Shown here: positions 1 to 7,472 of the stretch, in pieces
How positions within the stretch are numbered: the first letter of the stretch is position 1
How the letters are laid out: every line of letters begins with the position of its first letter
Assembly (NCBI RefSeq): GCF_010894405.1
Contig: NZ_JAAIYA010000011.1
Location: 124,001-188,000, forward strand
DNA: 64,000 bases
Direction of reading: 5' to 3'
DNA from: Pyxidicoccus caerfyrddinensis
Lineage (GTDB): Bacteria; Myxococcota; Myxococcia; Myxococcales; Myxococcaceae
Notes under the pieces: generated by a model
Told to the model about the DNA's origin: nothing
The model's database searches: none
The model's input: only the letters and a program-made list of their open reading frames with translations
Translations under genes and position numbers: made by a program

Positions 1-96
1 CGCCGAGGCGATGTAGTCGTACCCGTCACAACGGGGACTTCTCCACCCCACCCACCGCCGGGGGCGCTATGTTCCGCGCTCCCGGCGGTTTCGTTT

Positions 97-1398
97 TTGA
101 AAAGGAAGGTGTTCCTGGTGGTGAGGCGGGCGGCGTCACTGCGCGTCGTCTTCGGAATCGTCGCGCTGGACCTCATCGGGTTCGGCATCCTGATTCCGCA
201 GCTGGGCGTGTACGGGGTGAAGTTCGGCGCCTCACCGTTCACGGTGGGGCTGCTGATCTCCGTCTATTCGTTGATGCAGCTGGTGGCCGCCCCGGTGCTG
301 GGCCGCTTGAGCGACAGGTACGGCCGGCGGCCGGTGCTGCTCATCAGCCAGGTGGGCTCGCTGGTGGGCTACGTGCTGTTCGCCTTCGCGCACTCGCTGC
401 CGCTCCTGTTCGTGGCGCGCATCATCGACGGGGTGTCCGGGGGCAACATCTCCACCGCGCAGGCGGTGGTGGCGGACATCACCCCACCGAAGGACCGGGC
501 CCGGGGCATGGGCGTCATCGGCGCGGCCTTCGGGCTGGGCTTCGTGCTGGGGCCGGCGCTGGGCGGCTTCCTGGGGGCGTGGGGAGGCAACCTCGCCATC
601 GGCCTGTTCGCCGCGGGGCTGGTGGCGCTCAACCTCGTGTGCACCTTCTTCTTCCTGCCCGAGTCGCGGGCCCCGGGTGGCCCGGAAGGGCACGCGCGCA
701 CGCTGAAGGGCGCGTCGCTGGCCATGCACCTGCCGGTGGTGGGGCGGTGCCTGGTGCTGGTGCTGGTGTTCACCACCGCGTTCGCGCAGATGGAGGGGAC
801 CTTCTCCGTCTACCTGCTGACGCGCTTCCTCTCGACGGGGCCAGTGCCGCTCCAGGGCGGGCTGTTCCTGCAGGCGGCGCTGCCGGACGCGGCGGTGCTG
901 CGCGAGGCGAGCCTGCGGGCCGGCTGGCTGTTCGCCGTGGTGGGCGTGCTGTCGGCGCTGGTGCAGGGGGGGCTGGTGCGGCGGCTGGTGGGCGGGGGAG
1001 AGGGCAGGCCCGGGCGCGAGGCCCCGGTGGCCGCGGTGGGCTTCGGGCTCACGGCCGCGGGGCTGGCGCTGCTGCCGGTGGCCCCCGGTTATGCGTGGCT
1101 CTTCCCGGTGATGGGGTTGTTGGCGGTGGGCTCGGCGCTGGTGAACCCGTGTCTGTCCGCCCTGGTATCTGTTCATGCCCCGCCGGAGCGGCTGGGCGCG
1201 GTGCTGGGGGCGTACCAGGCCTTCGGCTCGCTGGGGCGGATTGTGGGGCCGGCGCTGGGCGGGTGGCTCTTCACCCGTCTGGGGCCGGGGGCGCCGTACG
1301 GGACGGCGGCGGTGATGGTGGCGGGGGCGGGACTGCTGGCGTTATCGCTGGTGGCCCAGGCGAGAATGGCAGGCGCGGGGGCCGAGCAAAGGTCCTAA
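97..1398 (+). CDS. MFS drug-efflux-type transporter
   Basis: Predicted 433-residue inner-membrane transporter of the major facilitator superfamily, closest in style to TetA/DHA1 drug exporters. The protein shows about 12 hydrophobic segments and the loop 2-3 signature GRLSDRYGRRPVLL near residue 70, followed by a DGVSGGN segment typical of this group. The TTG at 97 is the most upstream reasonable start and GTG codons at 109-121 are alternatives; I see no strong ribosome binding site. The stop is directly followed by plsX (1-bp gap), so the two genes are probably cotranscribed. The substrate cannot be read from sequence; proton-driven export of a small molecule is an inference from the family. 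Confidence 0.88.
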   Translation: MKRKVFLVVRRAASLRVVFGIVALDLIGFGILIPQLGVYGVKFGASPFTVGLLISVYSLMQLVAAPVLGRLSDRYGRRPVLLISQVGSLVGYVLFAFAHSLPLLFVARIIDGVSGGNISTAQAVVADITPPKDRARGMGVIGAAFGLGFVLGPALGGFLGAWGGNLAIGLFAAGLVALNLVCTFFFLPESRAPGGPEGHARTLKGASLAMHLPVVGRCLVLVLVFTTAFAQMEGTFSVYLLTRFLSTGPVPLQGGLFLQAALPDAAVLREASLRAGWLFAVVGVLSALVQGGLVRRLVGGGEGRPGREAPVAAVGFGLTAAGLALLPVAPGYAWLFPVMGLLAVGSALVNPCLSALVSVHAPPERLGAVLGAYQAFGSLGRIVGPALGGWLFTRLGPGAPYGTAAVMVAGAGLLALSLVAQARMAGAGAEQRS

Positions 1399-1399
1399 G

Positions 1400-2446
1400 A
1401 TGGAGGCCATGGTGGGGACGCAGCCGCAGCCGGTGACGATTGCCTTCGATGTCATGGGGACGGACCACGGTCCCGCGGAAGTGGTCCGGGGCGCGGCGAT
1501 GCTGTCGCTGGAGTCCCCCCACATCCACACGCTCCTGGTGGGCGACAGGACGCTCATCGACGAGGCGCTGGCCGAGGTGAAGCACAACGGCGAGCGCATC
1601 TCCGTGCAGCACGCGGCGGACTTCGTCGGCATGGACGAGAAGCCGGGCGAGGCGCTGGCGCGCAAGCCGAATGCCTCCGTGGCGGTGGCCGCGCGGCTGG
1701 TGGCCGAGGGCGAGGCGCAGGCGCTGGTGTCCGCCGGCAACACGGGCGCGGGCGTGCTGGCGTGCGCCCGTCACTTCCAGCTCATCCCCGGCGTGCGCCG
1801 CGCGGCGCTGGCCACGGTGTACCCGACGCGCTCGGTGCGTGGCGCGAAGGAGGACCCGTTCTCCCTCATCCTCGACGTGGGCGCCACGGTGGAGGCCAAC
1901 GCGGAGGACCTGGTGACGTTCGCCGTCATGGGCTCGGCCTATGCGCGCATCATCTCCAAGAATGACAGGCCGAAGGTGGCGCTGCTGTCCAACGGCGTGG
2001 AGCCGCAGAAGGGCCCGCCGCGGGTGGTGGAGGCTCACGCGCGGCTGTCGGAGATGCACGACATCAACTTCATCGGCAACGTGGAGGGCATCGACATCCC
2101 GAAGGGCACCGCGGACGTCATCGTCACGGACGGCTTCGTGGGCAACGTGTGCCTGAAGATGCTGGAAGGCGTCCACGAGACGGTGGTGGAGCTGGCCCAG
2201 TATGCCTACAAGGAGAGCCTGCGCTGGCGCGCGGGCCTGGCCATGCTGTCCAGCGGCATCCAGCGCATCAAGGACATCACCGACTGGAACCAGTACGGCG
2301 GCGCGCCGATTCTGGGGTTCGACAAAATCTTCATCAAGGCGCACGGGCGCTCGAAGTCGCGGGCCATCGCCAACGCGGGGAAGGTGGCGGCGAAGGTGGT
2401 GGCGAACAACCTGACCACCGCCATCCGGGAAGGCCTGAAGAAGTGA
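1400..2446 (+). CDS. plsX: Phosphate acyltransferase PlsX
   Basis: Acyl-ACP:phosphate acyltransferase, which makes acyl-phosphate for the first step of phospholipid synthesis together with PlsY. The 348-residue length fits the family. The N-terminus carries the family start AFDVMGTDHGPAEVVRGA, followed by the SAGNTGA segment and the VTDGFVGNVCLKMLEG block. The ATG at 1400 lies 1 bp after the MFS stop, and a second in-frame ATG at 1409 is possible. In many bacteria plsX is followed by fabH, fabD and fabG; here it is instead followed by an overlapping HAD-fold gene, so the usual plsX-fab cluster is absent from this window. Confidence 0.96.
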   Translation: MEAMVGTQPQPVTIAFDVMGTDHGPAEVVRGAAMLSLESPHIHTLLVGDRTLIDEALAEVKHNGERISVQHAADFVGMDEKPGEALARKPNASVAVAARLVAEGEAQALVSAGNTGAGVLACARHFQLIPGVRRAALATVYPTRSVRGAKEDPFSLILDVGATVEANAEDLVTFAVMGSAYARIISKNDRPKVALLSNGVEPQKGPPRVVEAHARLSEMHDINFIGNVEGIDIPKGTADVIVTDGFVGNVCLKMLEGVHETVVELAQYAYKESLRWRAGLAMLSSGIQRIKDITDWNQYGGAPILGFDKIFIKAHGRSKSRAIANAGKVAAKVVANNLTTAIREGLKK

Positions 2447-3489
2447 GTCTGCCGGACCGCATCGACCCGCGTCCCCCGCGGCGAATCTACCGGTGGGACC
2501 TGGACAAGACGTACCTCCAGACGGAGTTCGACTCGCTCCGGGACCTGGTGCGTACGGCGTTCCAGAAGGCACACGAGAAGGTGGCGGTGCCGGGGGCGAG
2601 CGCGCTCATCCGCGAGCTGTCGGAGCAGGGTGACTCACGGCTGTGCATCGTCTCCGGCAGCCCCAAGCAGATGCGGGCGGTGCTGGAGGAGAAGCTCAAG
2701 CTGGACGGCGTGAAGTGGGACGAGTTCGTCCTCAAGGACAACGTGGGCAACCTCCTGCGCGGCCGCTTCCGGGCCCTGCGCGGGCAGGTGGGCTACAAGC
2801 TGCCGGCCATTCTGGAGAGCCGCGTGCACGCGCCGGTGGAGGCCGAGGAGGTGCTCTTCGGCGACGACGCGGAGGCGGACGCGTTCATCTACTCGCTGTT
2901 CGCGGACCTGATTGCCGGCCGTGTCGACGAGCGGGTGCTGTCGCAGGTGCTGGAGGCGGGCGGGGTGTACCCGGACGACCAGGCGCGGGTGCGCGAGGCG
3001 TGGAAGAAGATTCCGGTGTCGGACCCGGTGCGGCGCATCTTCATCCACCTGGACCGGCTGACGCCGCCCGCGCAGTTCTCCGCATATGGCCCGCGCGTGG
3101 TGCCCATCTTCAACTACTTCCAGGCCGCGCTGGTGCTGCTGGCGGACGGACACCTGACGGCGCCGCAGGTGCTCAAAATCGCCGTGGAGATGGTGCAGAC
3201 GGCGGGGCACAACATCATCACCCTGTCGAACTCCTTCCAGGACCTGTTGCGGCGCGGGTTGCCGTTGCAACAGGCGGCGATTGCGCTGTCGCAGGCGCTG
3301 GAAGGGCCCAACAAGCTGCTGGCGGCGATGCGGCCCATGCCGGACATCCTGGCCGCGTTCAGCAAGCGCCTGGCCGCGCTGGGCACGCCGCCACCTCCGC
3401 CGCCGGTGCAGGCGGTGGACTACGTGAAGCTCATCCACCACGCGCTGCCGCGCACCCACAAGGGGCGGGGCAAGCCGTCGGAGGAGTAG
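2443..3489 (+). CDS. HAD-superfamily protein coupled to plsX
   Basis: A 348-residue protein whose N-terminal half has all four HAD phosphatase motifs: WDLDKT (motif I, about residue 18), IVSGSP (II), GYK (III) and FGDDAEADAF (IV). The layout resembles the App1-type phosphatidate phosphatase catalytic domain, but I cannot assign it firmly. The C-terminal 140 residues look all-helical, with a proline run (PPPPPPV) before the end. GTG 2443 is chosen because it overlaps the plsX stop (GTGA), implying translational coupling. Its position after PlsX, which feeds phosphatidic acid synthesis, makes a lipid-phosphate substrate attractive, but that is inference. A hairpin follows the stop. Confidence 0.82.
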   Translation: MSLPDRIDPRPPRRIYRWDLDKTYLQTEFDSLRDLVRTAFQKAHEKVAVPGASALIRELSEQGDSRLCIVSGSPKQMRAVLEEKLKLDGVKWDEFVLKDNVGNLLRGRFRALRGQVGYKLPAILESRVHAPVEAEEVLFGDDAEADAFIYSLFADLIAGRVDERVLSQVLEAGGVYPDDQARVREAWKKIPVSDPVRRIFIHLDRLTPPAQFSAYGPRVVPIFNYFQAALVLLADGHLTAPQVLKIAVEMVQTAGHNIITLSNSFQDLLRRGLPLQQAAIALSQALEGPNKLLAAMRPMPDILAAFSKRLAALGTPPPPPPVQAVDYVKLIHHALPRTHKGRGKPSEE

Positions 3490-3496
3490 GGCGCGA

Positions 3497-3523
3497 GGCC
3501 CGGCGCGACTCGCGCACCGGGCC
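3497..3523. terminator. Hairpin between convergent genes
   Basis: GGCCCGG at 3497-3503 pairs with CCGGGCC at 3517-3523, with a further GCG/CGC pairing inside the loop. It lies between the stops of the convergent genes ending at 3489 (+) and 3544 (-), so it could terminate both. There is no clear U-tract. Confidence 0.5.
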
Positions 3524-3543
3524 CCGCGGGTGGACTCACGGAA

Positions 3544-4662
3544 CTACGGGCAGGGGAACACCGCGTCGAGCGCGGCGACGGCGGCGTCCACGTCCACGTC
3601 CTCCGCGTTCGTCTTCGCCACCTCGGCCTTCAGCACGTCGGCCTTCGGCGGATTGATTTCGCGCACCGCGCGGTCGAAGAACGGGCCCAGCGTGTTGATG
3701 AAGGCCATGCGCGCCTGCGAGCCCTCCTCGTTGCCGCACGTCAGCTCCGTCAGGCGCTGGCGGAGGATGAGCGCGGTGCCGCGAAGCAGCGCCTTGTCGT
3801 ACTGATTCCGGGCGCGCAGCTGCAGCTCCGTGTTCGCCGCGGTGCCGGACTCGTTGTCCAGGTTGCGCCAGCAGCGCACCGCGAGCGCGGCGTCATAGGC
3901 GCGCTCGTGCGTCTCCGGCGCCAGCTCTCGCACGTAGCGCGCCAGGCCCTTGGGCTCGCCGCGCGCGGTGCCGCCCGTGTAGTAGGCCCAGGCGCTGTCG
4001 CAGTCCTTCGGCGCGCTGCCGCAGCTCATCACCTCGGACAGCGGGGAGACGTAGAAGAACCAGAGCAGCGCCGCTTCGATTCGCGCGGCCTGCACGCGCG
4101 GCGCCTCACCCTTGCCGCCCCGGGTGAAGGCGTCGGTGATGATGGGCAGCAGCTTCGCCGGACCCACGCAGCGGTCGGGGGCTGTCGCCGGCACGCCCTC
4201 GTCCCGGCACCTTCCGCCGTTGGGCGCCGCCGGGTAGTGGACGTCCTCGCGGCGCTGCACGCGCGAGCCGATGCCCTCGGGCTGCGTGTACAGGTCGTAC
4301 GTCTCCACGAACTCCTGCGCAGTGGGGACCTTGCCGCCCTTCCACAACTTCGTTGCGATTTCGTCGAACGCCGCCACACGCGCCACGGTGGAGATGTTGG
4401 GGTCGATGGGCGAGTACGTGTTCTCGTCCGAGATGCACGCGGGCCACGCGTCCGTGGTGCTGTTGTTCGCGGTGGCGTTGCGCGGCTGGTAGTCCGTGGC
4501 GGCCGGCTGGCAGGCGGTGACGTTCTCCGTGTAGTGCGGCGGGTTCGGACAGTCGACGTCGGTGCCGCCGGCGTCCGGCGGGTCCGTGGGCTTCGGGTCG
4601 TTGTCGTCGCAGGCGGTGGACAACAGGGCCACCGCGGCCAGGGAGAGGAAGATGCGCTTCAT
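3544..4662 (-). CDS. Lipoprotein paired with TonB receptor
   Basis: A 372-residue secreted protein that I do not recognise. The N-terminus MKRIFLSLAAVALLSTAC is a signal peptide with a lipobox-like end; acylation is probable but the -3 Ser is not ideal. The mature part is rich in paired cysteines and is mostly helical, with WFFYVSPLSEV and RCWRNLDNE as its most distinctive segments. ATG 4662 is chosen for its AGGAG ribosome binding site and signal peptide; the frame stays open further upstream. It begins 28 bp after the TonB receptor stop on the same strand, which points to one operon and to a partner role in uptake, for example a surface or periplasmic ligand binder. An imelysin-like role was considered, but the GxHxxE motif is not seen. 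Confidence 0.75.
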   Translation of the reverse strand: MKRIFLSLAAVALLSTACDDNDPKPTDPPDAGGTDVDCPNPPHYTENVTACQPAATDYQPRNATANNSTTDAWPACISDENTYSPIDPNISTVARVAAFDEIATKLWKGGKVPTAQEFVETYDLYTQPEGIGSRVQRREDVHYPAAPNGGRCRDEGVPATAPDRCVGPAKLLPIITDAFTRGGKGEAPRVQAARIEAALLWFFYVSPLSEVMSCGSAPKDCDSAWAYYTGGTARGEPKGLARYVRELAPETHERAYDAALAVRCWRNLDNESGTAANTELQLRARNQYDKALLRGTALILRQRLTELTCGNEEGSQARMAFINTLGPFFDRAVREINPPKADVLKAEVAKTNAEDVDVDAAVAALDAVFPCP

Positions 4663-4690
4663 GGATTGCTTCTCCTGCGGGGGAAGGCGC

Positions 4691-6940
4691 TCAGAAGGGA
4701 GTCGCCTCCAGGGAAACCACGAGTCCTCGGCCCGGACCATTCACGCTCGAGCCGTGCGAACGGTATGCCGCGTCCGTCACGTTCTCCAACACGGCGGCCA
4801 CGACGAACCGCGTCCCCAAGCGCCACGCGGCTCGCGCTTCGAGCACCGCGTAGCCCGGTGTACCGCCGAGCGGAATTCTCGCGTCCGAGCGGTCCGCCAC
4901 CGCCAGCCGTGTCTGCTCTCTCGCCCAGCGCAGGCCGGTGCTCGCGGACAGGCCGGAAGGGTGGGCCCAGAGCAGCTCCACGGTGCCGTTGAGCGGAGGC
5001 ACACGCGACAGTGGCACGCGAGGCGAGTAGGGCACGTCGGGGTTGCTGGGACGGTCCGCGAGGTTGGGGCCCTCGCCCCAGGTCCATGCGATGCCGGCCT
5101 GTGCGATGAAGGCCGCGGGCAGGCGCACGCGCGTGCTGCCTTCGAGGCCGTAGAGCATGCTCCGCTCCGGCGCGTTGACGAGCTGGAAGCGCGACCAGGA
5201 CGCATTGCACTGCGGCGTCGACGGCGGGCAGTCCGTGACGTTGCGAGGCCGCCGGCTGATGGCTCCGTCCAGCCGGGTGGCGAAGCCCCAGCCCTCCAGC
5301 GTGACGTGGCGGGTGTGCACGCGTGAGCCCAGGTCCAGCGTGGTGGCGCGCTCGGGAGACAGCGCCGCGTTCTCGAACTGGAAGCCCGGGCCCGTCTGCT
5401 GCCGCGAGGTGAGGTCGTCCAGGTTGGGCGCGCGGAAGGAGCGGTCCACGTGCGCCAGCAGCGTGAGGACCTGTGCGGCCCGCCACTCGACGCCCGCGTG
5501 GCCCACCCAGGGCACCCACGTGTTGTTGACGGCGAGCGTGCCGGACTCGACGTCCTCCGGGGCCCGCGCGGACGCGAGCCCCAGCCGGGTGCCCGCGCGC
5601 GCGGTGACGTCCGGGTGCACCGACCACTCGGCATCCACGAAGGCGCCGCCCGTGAAGTAGCGCGAGCCCTGGAGGTACTGGCCACGGCTGCGCACCAACT
5701 CCACCTCGAGGGCGGTGAAGGTGGTGCGTGCCTTCGAGCGCACGAAGTCCTGCGCGCCGTCCGCGCCGAAGGTGAGGCGCAGGGGCCGTGAGGCCACGGT
5801 GTACGGCTTGGGAGTCACGCGCACCGTGGCGCCCAGGGTGTCCACGGTGTCCGTGCCCCGGTCCACCACGGCGAACGCGGGTCGGTTGAAGGTGCGCTGC
5901 TCGTGTTGCTGCTGCCACGAAAGAGTGGCGCGGGCGGTGAGGCCGTCGGGCTCCGCTCGGGACCAGGCCGCATACGCGAGCGTACGGAACTGCGCGTCGT
6001 ACTGGAGGCACTCGTCGAAGCGGGAGAAGGGCGGCGCGCACTGGTCCGTGCGCGGGGCGTTGAACTGGCGATAGAGGTACGCCGCCGCCGTCAGCGAGTC
6101 CGTGGCGCTGGCCCGCCACACGAGGCGCCCGTCCGCCGTCACCTCATCGAAGCCCGTGCCGAGCTGCGTGCGGTCGTCCTCGTCGAAGCGAGGCACCTCC
6201 GGCAGTTGTCCGTCCGTGAGGTTGCGCACCGGGCCGCCGCTCTCCAGTAGACCGATGCGCCGGCCGCCCACGCCGCCGATGAAGCCGAGCCGCTCCGTGG
6301 CGCCCTGCACCTGCACGCGCCCGCCGCGCTCGCTGTCCGAGGTGGCGCCGCGCAGGAAGAAGGTGGGGCGGAAGGGCGTGGGCTGTCGGGGCGGCTCCAG
6401 CGGGTGGGCCAACATCACGCCCCCCAGCGCGTCCGAGCCGTAGGGCGTGGAGGCCCCGCCGCGCAGCACCTCGACCGAGTCCAGCGTGCGCGAGTCGAGC
6501 GTGAAGAAGTACTGGTTGGGCCCCTGGCGCCAGGTGCTCGTGTTGAGGCGGACGCCGTCGAACAGCGCCAGCGTCTGCTGCCCGGTGAGGCCGCGCACGA
6601 AGGCCGAGCCCTGCGCGTGCGCCGTCTGCTGCACGAAGACGCCTGGCTCCCAGCGCAGCGCATCGGGCGCGGAGCGGGGCAGCCGGCGCTCCAGGTCCGC
6701 GCGGGTGACGGTGCTCGACGCGCGGCCCTCCGGGGCGTCCTCCGTGGCCGCCTGGCCGGAGATGACCGTCTCCCGGTTGGAGGGCTCGCTGTGCGGGTCC
6801 GCCGGAGCCTGCGCCTGAACGGGCCTGTCCGCCGCCACCAGGTCCTGCGCCCACGTCGGCGCGCCGCACAGCAGCCCCAACGCCACGCCAGGGGCGAGCA
6901 GGGCGGAGCGCACGGACGGGGCGGGACGGGGAAGACGCAT
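4691..6940 (-). CDS. TonB-dependent outer-membrane receptor
   Basis: A 749-residue TonB-dependent transporter. After a signal peptide (MRLPRPAP to TWAQ) comes the plug domain: VTRADLERRLPRSAPDALR, then FVRGLTGQQTLALFDGVR and SVEVLRGGASTPYGSDALGGVM, which match the plug core of siderophore/heme-type receptors. The rest is a beta-barrel ending in phenylalanine (EATPF), the usual outer-membrane sorting end. ATG 6940 is picked for the signal peptide; the frame is open upstream without a better start. The lipoprotein at 3544-4662 follows by 28 bp. The ligand is unknown. I looked for a Fur box and a cobalamin riboswitch in the upstream 530 bp and saw neither. Confidence 0.92.
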   Translation of the reverse strand: MRLPRPAPSVRSALLAPGVALGLLCGAPTWAQDLVAADRPVQAQAPADPHSEPSNRETVISGQAATEDAPEGRASSTVTRADLERRLPRSAPDALRWEPGVFVQQTAHAQGSAFVRGLTGQQTLALFDGVRLNTSTWRQGPNQYFFTLDSRTLDSVEVLRGGASTPYGSDALGGVMLAHPLEPPRQPTPFRPTFFLRGATSDSERGGRVQVQGATERLGFIGGVGGRRIGLLESGGPVRNLTDGQLPEVPRFDEDDRTQLGTGFDEVTADGRLVWRASATDSLTAAAYLYRQFNAPRTDQCAPPFSRFDECLQYDAQFRTLAYAAWSRAEPDGLTARATLSWQQQHEQRTFNRPAFAVVDRGTDTVDTLGATVRVTPKPYTVASRPLRLTFGADGAQDFVRSKARTTFTALEVELVRSRGQYLQGSRYFTGGAFVDAEWSVHPDVTARAGTRLGLASARAPEDVESGTLAVNNTWVPWVGHAGVEWRAAQVLTLLAHVDRSFRAPNLDDLTSRQQTGPGFQFENAALSPERATTLDLGSRVHTRHVTLEGWGFATRLDGAISRRPRNVTDCPPSTPQCNASWSRFQLVNAPERSMLYGLEGSTRVRLPAAFIAQAGIAWTWGEGPNLADRPSNPDVPYSPRVPLSRVPPLNGTVELLWAHPSGLSASTGLRWAREQTRLAVADRSDARIPLGGTPGYAVLEARAAWRLGTRFVVAAVLENVTDAAYRSHGSSVNGPGRGLVVSLEATPF

Positions 6941-7472
6941 CAGGACCGGAAGACCCACGATACCCGGGCGCCGCGCCGTGTCAGCCTCGTGGCCGCACCT
7001 GGGGACCGCCACCGGCTCCGAGCTTGCCTGCCCGCCCACCAGCCATGCGGCATCTCCCGCCCGGCCCCTGCCCGAGCGGCCCGCAGCCCGCTTCCCGGGC
7101 GGCCTCCAGAACGTTTCACGTGCGTGGCGTGTTGATACGGGACAAAGTGCCCCGGAAGAACGGGTGTTTCCACGCGTTTCAGGCCAGTCAGCCACGTGAG
7201 CGACACCCTTCGACGTACCCGGAGCGAGCCCGGAGCAGGATGACCTTCCACGTCTCCCCGAATGTTCCACCGCGAAGGGATTCCCCGCCCATCCGCCCGT
7301 GGGGGTGCGGGGAAGACCCTACCCCCCGGGGAGGACGCAGCGGCGAGGGCCCGGTGGCCCCCGCCGGCCCGGTGACGCCGGTCAACATTGTCTTCACTCG
7401 CTACTCCCTGGCCGGGTGGATGCGGTATAGACGGCTGCCCTTGAAGCGCCCCCTGGGGGGCGTCTATTGGCG
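6941..7472. other. Intergenic region, receptor/pcnB
   Basis: This 532-bp region separates the divergent TonB receptor and pcnB genes. I see no convincing gene in it. It holds an inverted repeat at 7447-7462 just before pcnB, a TATAGA element at 7426-7431 that could be a -10 hexamer without a clear -35, and the 12-mer GTTTCCACGCGT at 7166-7177, which also occurs in the palindrome at 13194. Both promoters must lie here. Confidence 0.5.
7447..7462 (+). promoter_or_regulatory. Inverted repeat before pcnB start
   Basis: CGCCCCC (7447-7453) and GGGGGCG (7456-7462) form a perfect 7-bp inverted repeat. It ends 10 bp before the ATG at 7473, so in mRNA its G-rich arm is the only ribosome-binding-like sequence and would be paired. 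The loop is only 2 nt, so the stem must open at the tip. Confidence 0.4.

Noticed and set aside
69..1436. Long arginine/glycine/alanine-rich frames overlapping real genes on both strands throughout the window
   Set aside because: They are open only because high GC content removes stop codons. Amino-acid composition is extreme and no domain motif is seen, while the frame I call carries family motifs.
3544..4662. Imelysin-type iron-regulated lipoprotein assignment
   Set aside because: The neighbourhood fits, but the GxHxxE motif expected in imelysins is not present.
7166..7177. GTTTCCACGCGT shared with the palindrome at 13194
   Set aside because: A single shared 12-mer between two places in 64 kb is expected by chance; here it is not palindromic and has no repeat array.
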